From Methylomonas sp. AM2-LC (GTDB lineage Bacteria; Pseudomonadota; Gammaproteobacteria; Methylococcales; Methylomonadaceae): DNA of 64,000 nucleotides. The stretch is from NCBI RefSeq assembly GCF_039904985.1, contig NZ_CP157005.1, positions 1,922,001 through 1,986,000 on the forward strand, written 5' to 3'. A program made the position numbers and the translations under genes. Within the stretch, counting starts at the first letter, position 1; every line of letters begins with the position of its first letter. The notes beneath the pieces were generated by a model. That model was not told the origin of the DNA. It searched no databases and worked only from the letters and a program-made list of their open reading frames with translations. Below, in pieces: positions 47,674 to 57,007 of this stretch.

Positions 47674-49368
47674 TTAGCAAAGTGTTATTTTTCTCTGGTG
47701 TAGTGCTTGTATGGCTGGTTGCTTGCTGATGATAAGTGTAGTGGCATTTGGCAGTAATTTATGAATTAAATTTACCATGGCCAATTCTTCTTTAGGATCC
47801 AGTGATGCAAAAGCATCCTGCATTAATATCCATTTGGGTTTTTGTAGTATCAGTCTAACCATGCCCAAACGCTGTTGTTGTTCGCGTTCCAGATTTTTAC
47901 CCCAGTCACCCGATTCATCCAGCAGTCTATATAAATCTTTTACACCTGCCAGTAAAAAGGCATCTTCCAAGGCACTTTCATCAAATATACTACTTTCATA
48001 AGGATAACAAATGGCAGCGCGTAAGGTGTCTGTAGGTAAATAAGGGCGTGGTGGCATAAAAAATAAAGATTCATCACCGGGAAGTTCAATACTGCCTTCG
48101 CCCCACGGCCACACACCGGCAATGGCTTTAAATAATTTGTTACCGGTAAAAGCATTGCCGTCGATGAGAATGTGTTCGCCCGCCATAATTTCCTGATTCA
48201 GATAAGAGACACAAACAATACCGTCCAGTCTGGAGATGCATAAATCGCGGAATGCCAAAATACCTTCTGAGCCTTTTACCAGACGGATGCGATGCGGATC
48301 GGGTTTGGCGATTTCGCGTTCCAGTTGTTCCAGAGCCTTACTAAGGCCAAGTACCCGTTCAACAGATGCCCGCCATTCTGCCACTTTACCCATATTGTCA
48401 ACCGGCCAGGATAAAGACGAGACGAGTTGTTGAAAGGCTTGAGCAGATTGCATTAAGGTTCCCAAAGTAATACTGCCTAAAATATAACGCGGGGCAGAAA
48501 CTAAAATAGGGAATGCCATAGATAACACAGAATAACCGGAGCTAAACATGATAATCCGTGCCCAGGATTTGGTTTGTTCATTCCAGGCGGCGACGATACC
48601 ACCAAATAATTGCATGAAATGTGGGTTTTCATGATTTTCGCCTTTTATTAAGGCGATAGCTTGTGCGTTTTCACGGGCTTTGACCAGTGCAAAACGAAAA
48701 TTGGCTTCTACGGTTTGGCGATTGTCGGTTGCCGTGGTCAGTGGTCGACCTATCCACCAACCCAATATAGAGGCACTGGCCGCATACATCAGGGCTAACA
48801 TGACCAAATGGCCTTCAACCGGAATGCTAAACAGGCCCAGATTAAGGGTAATAGTGCCGGATAGTTTCCACAGTATGCTGGTAAAACTAATCAATAACAG
48901 GGTGCAAAACAATAAGGTATGCAGTAAATCCAGTGCGTATTCCGTGGCAATACGAATATCTTCGGCAATACGGCCATCCGGGTTGTCGTGCTGACCCTCA
49001 ATATGTGTAACCAGATAATGGCGGCCATTAAACATCCAACGTCCTATCATGCGCTCTGTCAGCCATTTTCGCCAATCAAGTTGTAAGCGACGTTTCACCA
49101 CTAAATGCGCCGCAGTGACTGCCATATTAGCGGCAAAAATTAAAATAATCAGGCCGATTTGTGTAAATAGCCGGGTCATGGAACGTTGTTCAAGTGCATC
49201 GAACAGATTGGCGCTCCATTCGGTAACAATCACAGAAATCGCAATTTGTAAGGCAGTTAGTACAATTAAGCCTAGGGATAGACCACGGATAGTGTTTTTG
49301 TTTTCAGACTGCCAAAACGGTCCTGCTAGTCGGATAAATTGGATAAAAAACTGGCTGCTGGTTCTCAA
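47674..49368 (-). CDS. SbmA/YddA-like ABC protein with degenerate ATP-binding domain
   Basis: This fusion of an SbmA/BacA-like membrane domain (about residues 15-320, with IGRPLTTATDNRQTVEANFR and FRFALVKARENAQAIALIKG) and an ABC ATPase domain has 564 residues. The ATPase motifs are altered. The P-loop reads IDGNAFTGNKLFKA with Asn where the catalytic Lys should be. The signature region is LEREQQQRLGM instead of LSxGE-QQR. The Walker B region is ILMQDAFASLD with Gln-Asp instead of Asp-Glu. ATP hydrolysis is doubtful. The start is TTG 49368, because AAGGAG lies just upstream and falls inside the frame of the earlier TTG at 49401. Confidence 0.85.
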   Translation of the reverse strand: MRTSSQFFIQFIRLAGPFWQSENKNTIRGLSLGLIVLTALQIAISVIVTEWSANLFDALEQRSMTRLFTQIGLIILIFAANMAVTAAHLVVKRRLQLDWRKWLTERMIGRWMFNGRHYLVTHIEGQHDNPDGRIAEDIRIATEYALDLLHTLLFCTLLLISFTSILWKLSGTITLNLGLFSIPVEGHLVMLALMYAASASILGWWIGRPLTTATDNRQTVEANFRFALVKARENAQAIALIKGENHENPHFMQLFGGIVAAWNEQTKSWARIIMFSSGYSVLSMAFPILVSAPRYILGSITLGTLMQSAQAFQQLVSSLSWPVDNMGKVAEWRASVERVLGLSKALEQLEREIAKPDPHRIRLVKGSEGILAFRDLCISRLDGIVCVSYLNQEIMAGEHILIDGNAFTGNKLFKAIAGVWPWGEGSIELPGDESLFFMPPRPYLPTDTLRAAICYPYESSIFDESALEDAFLLAGVKDLYRLLDESGDWGKNLEREQQQRLGMVRLILQKPKWILMQDAFASLDPKEELAMVNLIHKLLPNATTLIISKQPAIQALHQRKITLC

Positions 49369-49401
49369 GGGTATTCTCCTTGTTATTATTTTATCGCCCA
49401 A

Positions 49402-49770
49402 TATATCAAATTTAACCTTATTTTAAGCATGAATTTTTTATATCAGCACTTAATAAAAACAAAGGCAAACGGGTTAGAAAAAATTAAAATTATTTAATCG
49501 CGTTTGTTGTAGGGTTTTGACGGGGTTTTGCTTGAAGAGAGAACGCTGTGGGCTTTACTGGTTGGGCGGCCAGTCATTAACCTATTTATTGAATTGCAGC
49601 TGGCCTACTAAACTTTTAAATAGTGCCATTGCCAGGCAAGATATCAATGAAATGCTTAAGGAAATTAATCGATTTATAGGTTGATACCAAAAAATGACCG
49701 TGCATCTTTACACAAGCTTAGGACAAACGGTCTTTTTTCGGTATCACCTTAGAAAATAGTCATGTAGAAA
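49402..49770. other. Gene-free stretch between the ABC protein and rho
   Basis: About 370 bp without a supported gene. It is A+T-rich near the ABC gene start and probably holds that gene's promoter. No convincing repeat or RNA structure was seen apart from the terminator that follows. Confidence 0.5.
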
Positions 49771-49795
49771 GGTGGGCAATGTGGTTTTGCCCACC
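49771..49795 (-). terminator. Terminator downstream of rho
   Basis: GGTGGGCAA (49771-49779) pairs with TTGCCCACC (49787-49795) 9 bp after the rho stop. Read leftward the stem is followed by TTTCT. It is a strong hairpin with a modest U-run. Confidence 0.7.
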
Positions 49796-49804
49796 GTTTT
49801 CAGA

Positions 49805-51061
49805 TTAACGTTTCATAGAGGTAAAGAAATCAGCAGTGGTTTTAAAGTCTTTTAATTTACCCAGCAAGAATTCAGAAGCCGCCAACTCATCCATAGGTTG
49901 TAATATTTTGCGCAAAATCCAGGTTTTTTGTAACTCATCTGGATCAACCAGATATTCTTCACGACGGGTACCAGAGCGATTGATATTAATGGCAGGGTAA
50001 ATACGTTTTTCGGCAATTTTGCGTTCTAAATGCAACTCCATATTGCCGGTACCTTTAAATTCTTCGTAAATAACCTCGTCCATTCTGGAACCGGTTTCCA
50101 CCAGTGCCGTGGCAATAATGGTTAAACTGCCGCCTTCTTCAATATTTCTGGCTGCGCCAAAAAAGCGTTTGGGTTTTTCCAAGGCATTGGCATCCACACC
50201 GCCAGATAACAGTTTGCCGGAGGACGGTACCACCATGTTATAGGCACGTGCCAGTCGGGTTATGGAGTCTAACAAGATAACCACATCGTGCTTATGTTCT
50301 ACCAAGCGACGGGCTTTTTCAATAACCATGTCAGCCACTTGTACATGGCGGGTGGCGGGTTCATCAAAGGTGCTGGACACCACTTCGCCTCGTACGCAAC
50401 GCTCCATTTCGGTAACCTCTTCTGGGCGTTCATCGATCAGTAACACAATCAGATAACATTCTGGATTATTTTCGGCAATCGCATGGGCAATACTTTGCAT
50501 GATCATGGTTTTACCCGCTTTAGGCGGAGAAACGATCAAGCCACGCTGGCCTTTTCCGATAGGTGCAATCAGGTCGATGATGCGGGCAGTTAAGTCTTCA
50601 CTGGTGCCATTACCCTGTTCCAGACGGAAACGTTTATTGGCAAATAGTGGGGTCAGGTTGGAAAAGGATATTTTATTTTTAGCGTTTTCCGGCGATTCGA
50701 AATTGATACTCTCAACCTTGAGCATGGCGAAATAGCGTTCGCCTTCCTTAGGGGGTCTGATTTTGCCGCTGACAGTATCACCTGTGCGTAGTCCAAAGCG
50801 ACGTATCTGGCTGGGTGAAACATAAATATCATCGGGACCCGCAAGATAGGAGGCGCCAGGCGTGCGTAAAAATCCAAAGCCATCCTGCAAGATTTCTAAC
50901 ACGCCATCGCCAAAAATATCTTCGCCACTCTTAGCTTGTTTCTTCAAGATACAGAAAATTAACTCCTGTTTCCTGGCTCTATCGATATTTTCCAGTCCTA
51001 AAGACTCGGCGATTGCAATAATTTCACTGACTTGTTTTAGTTTTAGCTCGGTAAGATTCAT
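49805..51061 (-). CDS. rho: Transcription termination factor Rho
   Basis: This hexameric RNA-dependent helicase ends many transcripts. The length of 418 residues is normal. It has an N-terminal RNA-binding domain ([40 protein letters not shown]), the Walker A region [15 protein letters not shown], Walker [17 protein letters not shown], the Q-loop [20 protein letters not shown] and the R-loop [20 protein letters not shown]. It lies downstream of trxA on the same strand, as in many gammaproteobacteria. Confidence 0.97.
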   Translation of the reverse strand: MNLTELKLKQVSEIIAIAESLGLENIDRARKQELIFCILKKQAKSGEDIFGDGVLEILQDGFGFLRTPGASYLAGPDDIYVSPSQIRRFGLRTGDTVSGKIRPPKEGERYFAMLKVESINFESPENAKNKISFSNLTPLFANKRFRLEQGNGTSEDLTARIIDLIAPIGKGQRGLIVSPPKAGKTMIMQSIAHAIAENNPECYLIVLLIDERPEEVTEMERCVRGEVVSSTFDEPATRHVQVADMVIEKARRLVEHKHDVVILLDSITRLARAYNMVVPSSGKLLSGGVDANALEKPKRFFGAARNIEEGGSLTIIATALVETGSRMDEVIYEEFKGTGNMELHLERKIAEKRIYPAININRSGTRREEYLVDPDELQKTWILRKILQPMDELAASEFLLGKLKDFKTTADFFTSMKR

Positions 51062-51182
51062 ATGGTTTATGAGAAATGATAGAAACGCAAAGCGGCAGAA
51101 AGCCGTTTACAGCGGGAGGTAGTTTTGGAATAACTCAGGGTGGTTTTACTAAAGGTGTAAGTACGAATAATTCTAACGCAAT

Positions 51183-51220
51183 AACCGGACTTATCAAAAC
51201 GTTTTATGATAAATCCGGTT
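51183..51220 (-). terminator. Hairpin between trxA and rho (terminator or attenuator)
   Basis: Arms AACCGGACTTATCA (51183-51196) and TGATAAATCCGGTT (51207-51220) form a 14-bp stem with one mismatch. It lies 14 bp after the trxA stop and 122 bp before the rho start, where it could end the trxA message or attenuate rho. There is no clean U-run. Confidence 0.55.
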
Positions 51221-51233
51221 CGACAATATAAAA

Positions 51234-51560
51234 TTAAATGTTTCTATCGATAAAAGCGGTCAGTTGCGATTTAGTTAACGCGCCCACTTTAGTATCTTGT
51301 ACATCGCCATTTTTAAAAATCATTAACGTTGGAATACCACGTACCCCGTAGTGTTGCGGTATTTTAGGGTTATCGTCGATATTCAGTTTAGCAACGGTGA
51401 TTTTACCTGCATATTCAGTAGCCACTTGGTCCAGAACTGGGGCGATCATTTTACAAGGGCCGCACCATTCTGCCCAATAATCAACCAGCACAGGGGCATC
51501 GGATTTGATTACGGTTTCGTTGAAATCAGCATCAGACACATGAAGGACTAAGTCACTCAC
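51234..51560 (-). CDS. trxA: Thioredoxin
   Basis: This 108-residue dithiol reductant has the active site [13 protein letters not shown] and cis-Pro region [14 protein letters not shown] 51560 is taken as the start ([13 protein letters not shown]), because GGAG lies 6 bp upstream and the length then matches TrxA. The longer TTG start would include that ribosome binding site in the coding region. rhlB diverges upstream and rho follows downstream. Confidence 0.95.
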   Translation of the reverse strand: MSDLVLHVSDADFNETVIKSDAPVLVDYWAEWCGPCKMIAPVLDQVATEYAGKITVAKLNIDDNPKIPQHYGVRGIPTLMIFKNGDVQDTKVGALTKSQLTAFIDRNI

Positions 51561-51661
51561 GCCATTCTCCAATTAGTTAGAAAGTCGAAACTATAGATTC
51601 TCAAGCAGGAAATTGTCAATCGATTTCAATCAAAGCCATTTTTAAGTTATCCTATTAGGCT

Positions 51662-52960
51662 ATGAAAAAAACACATTTGACGGAAACACGTTTTAGTAAT
51701 CTGGAGCTTTCCGACTCCATAATCAAGGGTTTGAACGACGCAGGCTTTATAAACTGTACGCCTATTCAGGATAAATCCTTGCCACTTTCTTTGCGCGGTA
51801 AAGATGTTGCGGGTCAGGCACAAACGGGTACGGGTAAAACCGCCACTTTTTTGTTGGCTACTTTTCAGCATTTAATTAACGATGAAAGCGAAAAAATCAA
51901 GAATCCGCGTGCCATTATTTTAGCGCCTACACGCGAACTGGCCATACAGATTCACAAAGATGCGCTGTTGATGAGTCAGTATCTGAATCTGAAATTTGCG
52001 CTGATTTACGGTGGTACCGATTATCAAAAGCAGCTCGACAAAATTAAAACCAATGTCGATATCATTATCGGTACACCGGGGCGTATTATCGATTTCTATC
52101 GGCAAGGGGCTTTTACGCTGGATAATATTCAGGTAACCGTCATGGATGAAGCTGATCGTATGTTTGATCTGGGCTTTATCAAAGATATCCGCTTTTTATT
52201 GCGTCGCATGCCACCACCAGAAAACCGGCTTAACTTATTGTTCTCGGCCACTTTGTCCTACAAGGTCACAGAGCTGGCGTATGAGCATATGAATAATCCA
52301 GTGCTGATTCGTATCGAAACAGAGGAAGTAACCTCAAAAGCCATTAATCAACAGGCTTTTTGTCCAGCAAATGAGCAAAAAATTCCATTACTGTTAGGAT
52401 TGTTAAATCACTATCAACCCTTACGCAGCATAGTGTTCGTCAATACCAAACGCAGTGCGGAAACACTGGATGATTATTTGCAAGCCAACGGTTATAAAAC
52501 CGCATTGTTAAGTGGGGATGTGCCTCAGGATAAACGCCAACGTCTGCTGAATGATTTTCAAGAAAACCGGGTGAACTTGCTCATAGCAACCGATGTGGCT
52601 GCGCGTGGTTTGCATATTGCCGACGTTTCGCATGTGTTTAATTACGATTTGCCTCAGGATGTTGAGGATTATGTGCATCGTATAGGCCGTACTGCTCGTT
52701 TTGGGGCCAGTGGTGAAGCCATTAGTTTTGTTTGCGAGGAATACGCCTACTCTATGCCGGATATTGAAGATTTTATTGGCGAAAAAATACCCATGCAGCA
52801 AATTACGCCAGAGTTATTGATGGCCGATGTCGTTAAACCGGAACGACGTTTACCTAGGGAACGCGTGATGCCGCATAGCAAAAGACCGCCACGAGAACAT
52901 AAACCGCGGTCGCCGCAACGCACTACAACCCCAGCATCAGAGCCCGAAAGTCCTCAATAG
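51662..52960 (+). CDS. rhlB: DEAD-box ATP-dependent RNA helicase RhlB
   Basis: This 432-residue RNA helicase is, in relatives, part of the RNA degradosome. Motifs in order are Q motif and FINCTPIQDKSLP, AQTGTGKTA (motif I), PTRELAIQ, TPGRIIDF, VMDEADRM (motif II), SAT, then VFVNTKRSAETLDDYL, ATDVAARGLHI and HRIGRTAR (motif VI). The C-terminus is basic and rich in Pro, Arg and Lys. The divergent trxA-rho neighbours support the RhlB assignment. Its last 38 bp overlap the convergent yrfG gene. Confidence 0.93.
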   Translation: MKKTHLTETRFSNLELSDSIIKGLNDAGFINCTPIQDKSLPLSLRGKDVAGQAQTGTGKTATFLLATFQHLINDESEKIKNPRAIILAPTRELAIQIHKDALLMSQYLNLKFALIYGGTDYQKQLDKIKTNVDIIIGTPGRIIDFYRQGAFTLDNIQVTVMDEADRMFDLGFIKDIRFLLRRMPPPENRLNLLFSATLSYKVTELAYEHMNNPVLIRIETEEVTSKAINQQAFCPANEQKIPLLLGLLNHYQPLRSIVFVNTKRSAETLDDYLQANGYKTALLSGDVPQDKRQRLLNDFQENRVNLLIATDVAARGLHIADVSHVFNYDLPQDVEDYVHRIGRTARFGASGEAISFVCEEYAYSMPDIEDFIGEKIPMQQITPELLMADVVKPERRLPRERVMPHSKRPPREHKPRSPQRTTTPASEPESPQ

Positions 52961-53579
52961 ATATAAAATCTTCAATGGTTTTTTTAGGTGCTTGACTATC
53001 CGGTTTACTGATCGATACCAGATGGGCGATGCCAAAAGTCTGAGCAGAACGCAGCACAGTTAAGTTGTCGTCAACCAATAAGGTGCGCGGTTTCTCAAAC
53101 TGCTGCTGGTCTTGCAGAATTTGCCAAAATCCCTGTTGCTCTTTGGCCAATCCCAGATCGTGCGCACTGATGATGGCATCGAAAAATACCTGTAACGAGG
53201 TTTTTTCCATTTTTAGGTTTAAGCTGTCCTGGTGAGCATTGGTAACCAGTATCAGGCGTTTACCACTGCTGCGTACCGCGTCCAAAAACTCGGTTACATG
53301 CGGATGGATGGCTATCAGTCCCGACAATTCCTGCTTTAACCCCATAATGTTTAATTGCAATTCTTTTGTCCAATAGTCTAGACAATACCATTCCAGTTGG
53401 CCTTCCATCGCTTTGAAGCGCGGCATTAATTGTTGTTTGGCTTCTGCTACGGACAAGTTATGCAGTTGTGCAAATTTTAAAGGTACAAATTCTTGCCAAA
53501 AGTGATTGTCAAAATTCAAATCCAGTAAAGTGCCATCCATATCCAGTAATACAGTATCTATTTCTTGCCAAGCGATCAT
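52923..53579 (-). CDS. yrfG: HAD-family GMP/IMP nucleotidase (YrfG)
   Basis: This 218-residue phosphatase removes phosphate from purine nucleoside monophosphates. HAD motif I is VLLDMDGTLLDLNFDN, motif II LILVTNAHQDSL and motif III/IV PRTLLVDDNLTVLRSA. The segment DNHFWQEFVPLKFAQ is typical of YrfG. It faces nudE divergently, as the two are neighbours in enterobacteria. It overlaps the end of rhlB tail-to-tail. Confidence 0.9.
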   Translation of the reverse strand: MIAWQEIDTVLLDMDGTLLDLNFDNHFWQEFVPLKFAQLHNLSVAEAKQQLMPRFKAMEGQLEWYCLDYWTKELQLNIMGLKQELSGLIAIHPHVTEFLDAVRSSGKRLILVTNAHQDSLNLKMEKTSLQVFFDAIISAHDLGLAKEQQGFWQILQDQQQFEKPRTLLVDDNLTVLRSAQTFGIAHLVSISKPDSQAPKKTIEDFISIEDFRALMLGL

Positions 53580-53884
53580 TTGGGATTATCCTGTTGAATC
53601 TGATGATTAATAATAACTAATCAGCTTTCGTGATTATTGCGCCTTAATTCATATTTATACGTCTATGCCATAGGAACTTTGGGCTAATATTTTTTAGGCT
53701 GTCGCTATTTTAGCGATATACTGAGTGCCTTAGCACCGTGTGGTATTTTGCCCTGATTAGTTGTTGTTATCCTTGCAGGTAAAACGCCTATTGCCTTTAG
53801 TGGCGATGCTAACGAAAAACCAGAAGCAATACTATCATCACTCTGTTACGATTGGTGTTACCAATCAATTCATTTTGTCAGGTC
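53580..53884. other. Intergenic region between yrfG and nudE
   Basis: About 305 bp that should contain the divergent promoters of both genes. I see short A+T-rich blocks and a small dyad near 53704-53720 (TCGCTATTTTAGCGA), but no gene or clear operator. Confidence 0.5.
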
Positions 53885-54436
53885 ATGAGCAAAATTTTAC
53901 CGCACATCCGTAGTCAATCAATTATCGCTCAAACCCGGCAGTTTCGGATTGAAGCACTGGAATTGGAGTTTAGTAGTGGTGAAAGTCGTCACTATGAACG
54001 TTTGGCCCGCTCAATGAGTATGGGGGCGGTTTTAATGGTGCCCATGCTGGATGAAAATACAGTGTTGCTGGTAAGAGAATACGCTGCGGGCTTGCATCGT
54101 TACGAATTAGGACTACCGAAGGGTAAAGTGGATGCCGGCGAAACGCCTATTGCTGCAGCCAACCGGGAATTGAAAGAAGAAGTGGGCTACGGAGCGCGAA
54201 AATTAAAGCATCTGCATACGGTGTCACTGGCACCCGCCTATCTTGAGCATACTATCGATATTTTTTTGGCCGAAGAGTTATATCCAGAAAAACTGTTTGG
54301 AGATGAACCGGAAGAATTGGAAGTGGTACCCTGGGATATTAACCGTATTGATACGCTGTTATTGAGTGGTGAATGCAGCGAAGCCCGTTCTATTGCAGCC
54401 TTGTATATGGCGGCTGCCTACCTGCGCGGCGCATAA
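53885..54436 (+). CDS. nudE: ADP compounds hydrolase NudE (Nudix)
   Basis: This 183-residue Nudix hydrolase acts on ADP-ribose and related dinucleotides. The Nudix box reads GKVDAGETPIAAANRELKEE followed by VG (the G-x5-E-x7-R-E-x2-E-E-x-G pattern). The N-terminus FRIEALELEFSSGESRHYER is typical of NudE. The start at 53885 (MSKILPHIRSQ) is chosen on homology over an upstream frame. The yrfG neighbour supports the name. Confidence 0.9.
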   Translation: MSKILPHIRSQSIIAQTRQFRIEALELEFSSGESRHYERLARSMSMGAVLMVPMLDENTVLLVREYAAGLHRYELGLPKGKVDAGETPIAAANRELKEEVGYGARKLKHLHTVSLAPAYLEHTIDIFLAEELYPEKLFGDEPEELEVVPWDINRIDTLLLSGECSEARSIAALYMAAAYLRGA

Positions 54437-54611
54437 ATTTAACAGCGGCTGAAGCAACGCTCTTTTGATTTTTTCAGACATTTACCTGGTAACCATTGAC
54501 CTTAATCGCTACGTCAATGTTAGACTATACTGGGCTTGATACAATCAAGATTTATGATGCCTTATTCGAGGAATAATCCCCCCTTAAATTAGCCAAAAAG
54601 GATGTAAAAAT

Positions 54612-56012
54612 ATGATACCCGTAATTTTATCCGGTGGTTCCGGTACCCGGCTGTGGCCGCTGTCTCGTAGCCAATATCCAAAACAGTTTTTACCTTTGGT
54701 TTCTGAGTATACGATGATACAAGAAACCTTGCTGAGATTGAACGGTGTCACACATCTAAAAGCGCCCATCGCTGTCTGCAATGAAGACCACCGTTTTATG
54801 CTTGCAGAGCAGCTAATGGAAATTGGTATCAAACCCGCAGCCATTGTGCTGGAGCCTGTGGGTAAAAATACCGCCCCGGCAGTGGCTATTGCTGCCCTGA
54901 GCGCAGAATCAGAAGATGATGTATTACTGATATTACCTGCTGATCATGTCATTGCCGACACCGAAAGTTTTCATGCAGCCATTGATGAGGCCCGTAAACT
55001 GGCTGAACAGGATTTTCTAGTGACGTTTGGTATCGTCGCCACTGAGCCAGAAACCGGCTACGGATATATTAAAGCCAGTAGCGTGCGGCAGGGTAATGCT
55101 TACAATGTGGCTAAATTTGTCGAAAAACCCAATCATGAAACTGCGCTGCGTTATCTGGAGAGTGGTGATTATTTTTGGAATAGCGGCATGTTTGCGTTTA
55201 AAGCCGGACGTTTTCTCAAGGAACTGGAAAAATTCAACCCAAAAATGTTAGAAGTTTGTCGGGCATCCTTGCAAGCGGCAAAGCAGGATTTGGATTTTGT
55301 CAGGCTGGATAAAGCCTTGTTTTCAACCTGTCCTGCCGATTCTATTGACTATGCGGTCATGGAAAAAACCGATGCAGCAGTGGTAATTCCTTTGGATGCC
55401 GGCTGGAACGATGTGGGCTCCTGGTCGGCATTATGGGATGTGACCCAGAAGGACGAATCTGGAAATGCTATCAAAGGCGATGTGCTAACTGTAGATACCA
55501 AAAACTCCTTTATACACTCCAGTAATAAACTGGTTACCGTCATTGGTTTAGACAATCTGGTAGTCATTGAAACAGATGATGCCATCATGGTGGCGTCTAA
55601 AGAGCGAGTGCAAGATGTTAAGCTGATCGTTGATCAGTTGAAAGCCAATCAGCGGGTAGAAGCGCAATCGCATCGCAAAGTTTATCGACCTTGGGGACAT
55701 TATGATTTGGTCGATTTTGGTGATCGCCATCAAACCAAACAAATCGTGGTAAAGCCAGGTGCAAAATTATCCGTGCAAAAACATCATCATCGTGCTGAAC
55801 ATTGGATTGTGGTTAAAGGCACGGCTGCGGTGAATAAAAATGGCGAGGAATTGTTGGTGACTGAAAACGAATCCATTTATATTCCCTTAGGTGTCGTGCA
55901 TAGCCTTGAAAATCCCGGCGTCATCCCGCTGGTGATGATCGAGGTACAATCTGGAAGTTATCTGGGTGAGGACGATATTGTGCGCTATAAAGATAAATAT
56001 GGTCGTGTTTAA
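54612..56012 (+). CDS. Bifunctional mannose-1-phosphate guanylyltransferase / mannose-6-phosphate isomerase
   Basis: This type II enzyme makes GDP-mannose for polysaccharides. The pyrophosphorylase half starts IPVILSGGSGTRLWPLSRSQ with the PKQFLPL signature. FVEKPNHETALRYL (about 160-180) is the sugar-binding lid. The cupin isomerase half lies at about 355-466 (KPGAKLSVQKHHHRAEHWIV). The length of 466 is typical of AlgA/ManC/XanB. It is not part of a visible polysaccharide cluster here, so the symbol is left open. Confidence 0.93.
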   Translation: MIPVILSGGSGTRLWPLSRSQYPKQFLPLVSEYTMIQETLLRLNGVTHLKAPIAVCNEDHRFMLAEQLMEIGIKPAAIVLEPVGKNTAPAVAIAALSAESEDDVLLILPADHVIADTESFHAAIDEARKLAEQDFLVTFGIVATEPETGYGYIKASSVRQGNAYNVAKFVEKPNHETALRYLESGDYFWNSGMFAFKAGRFLKELEKFNPKMLEVCRASLQAAKQDLDFVRLDKALFSTCPADSIDYAVMEKTDAAVVIPLDAGWNDVGSWSALWDVTQKDESGNAIKGDVLTVDTKNSFIHSSNKLVTVIGLDNLVVIETDDAIMVASKERVQDVKLIVDQLKANQRVEAQSHRKVYRPWGHYDLVDFGDRHQTKQIVVKPGAKLSVQKHHHRAEHWIVVKGTAAVNKNGEELLVTENESIYIPLGVVHSLENPGVIPLVMIEVQSGSYLGEDDIVRYKDKYGRV

Positions 56013-56060
56013 AAACTGATTAGTTTTTAAATGCGCAGTGTGTTTTACCCTGAAAATGCG

Positions 56061-56083
56061 ACAGATCATGGATGATCTGTTTT
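56061..56083 (+). terminator. Intrinsic terminator after the GDP-mannose enzyme gene
   Basis: ACAGATCAT (56061-56069), loop GG, ATGATCTGT (56072-56080) form a perfect 9-bp stem followed by a short T-run. It lies 48 bp after the stop codon. Confidence 0.65.
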
Positions 56084-56186
56084 GGATAAGTGGGTGTTAT
56101 TTTAAAATTGTCTTCAAATTGTCATAAATTTTGATTAGATTTCTTTAATTTATGTTTCGCCAGCGATTAATCGAGTGAGTCAACGT

Positions 56187-56915
56187 ATGAGCAATCCAGT
56201 CGAGAATATTAACAACACACATACTTTGCAGCAATTTGATGGGCAGTTGCAGCATTTAAACGAATTGAAACTGCAAATGGCAAAGCTAGTTGTGTTTCAG
56301 CTTGATCAATCTATGCAGGCATTGCATGATGGCGACCTTGAAATGGCTAGAAAAGTAGTATTGCGTGACCAGGACGTTAATCAGTTAGAAATTCTTACCG
56401 ATGCAGAAGTGATTGCAATACTGGCTCGTCAATGTCCAGTCGCCAATGATTTACGCCGGGTGATGGCAACCTCTAAAATTGCCTCGGAACTGGAAAAAAT
56501 CGGTGAAGAAATAGTCATTTTTGCCAAAGTCATCCTGAAATTGTTCGATCCAAAATCCAGTGACCCCAATCCCGATCTACTCACTGACATTGTTAAAATC
56601 GGCACTTTTGTGAAACTCATGTTACAGAATATGCTGTTTTTACTTGAAAATGAAGACGTACATTTGGCGTATAGCTTATTGAAGTACGATAATGATTGTC
56701 AGTTGGAATTGCAGGAAGGCATCAAGCATCAACTGGGTATTGTGGTGCAGGATGCACGTGTGATTAGCCGCGCACTGGATATTATGGAAATCATGAAAGC
56801 GCTGGAAGGTTGTGGCGATTTTTGTCGAAATATCGCCGAATACATGATTTTTATGATTGAAGGGCAAAATGTCAGGCATAGCGAGTATTTACCCAACCCT
56901 CGCGCATCCAAATAA
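56187..56915 (+). CDS. phoU: Phosphate signalling protein PhoU
   Basis: This 242-residue helical protein has two PhoU repeats (about 25-115 and 130-220). Conserved motifs are VVLRDQDVNQLEILTDAEVI, ARQCPVANDLRRVMATSKIA, SELEKIGEE and ALEGCGDFCRNIAEYMIF, with the E-x3-D metal-binding patterns. It tunes phosphate uptake by signalling to PhoR and the Pst transporter. No pst genes are adjacent. The start at 56187 is used rather than the GTG at 56175. Confidence 0.92.
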   Translation: MSNPVENINNTHTLQQFDGQLQHLNELKLQMAKLVVFQLDQSMQALHDGDLEMARKVVLRDQDVNQLEILTDAEVIAILARQCPVANDLRRVMATSKIASELEKIGEEIVIFAKVILKLFDPKSSDPNPDLLTDIVKIGTFVKLMLQNMLFLLENEDVHLAYSLLKYDNDCQLELQEGIKHQLGIVVQDARVISRALDIMEIMKALEGCGDFCRNIAEYMIFMIEGQNVRHSEYLPNPRASK

Positions 56916-57007
56916 GTAAAAAAATCAAATTTGCTTGAGTTTGTTGGCACTTTAAGTGCTAAAGTCGGTTATTATTAGCAGGTAACCGTATTTTTTTGGA
57001 GCCACTC

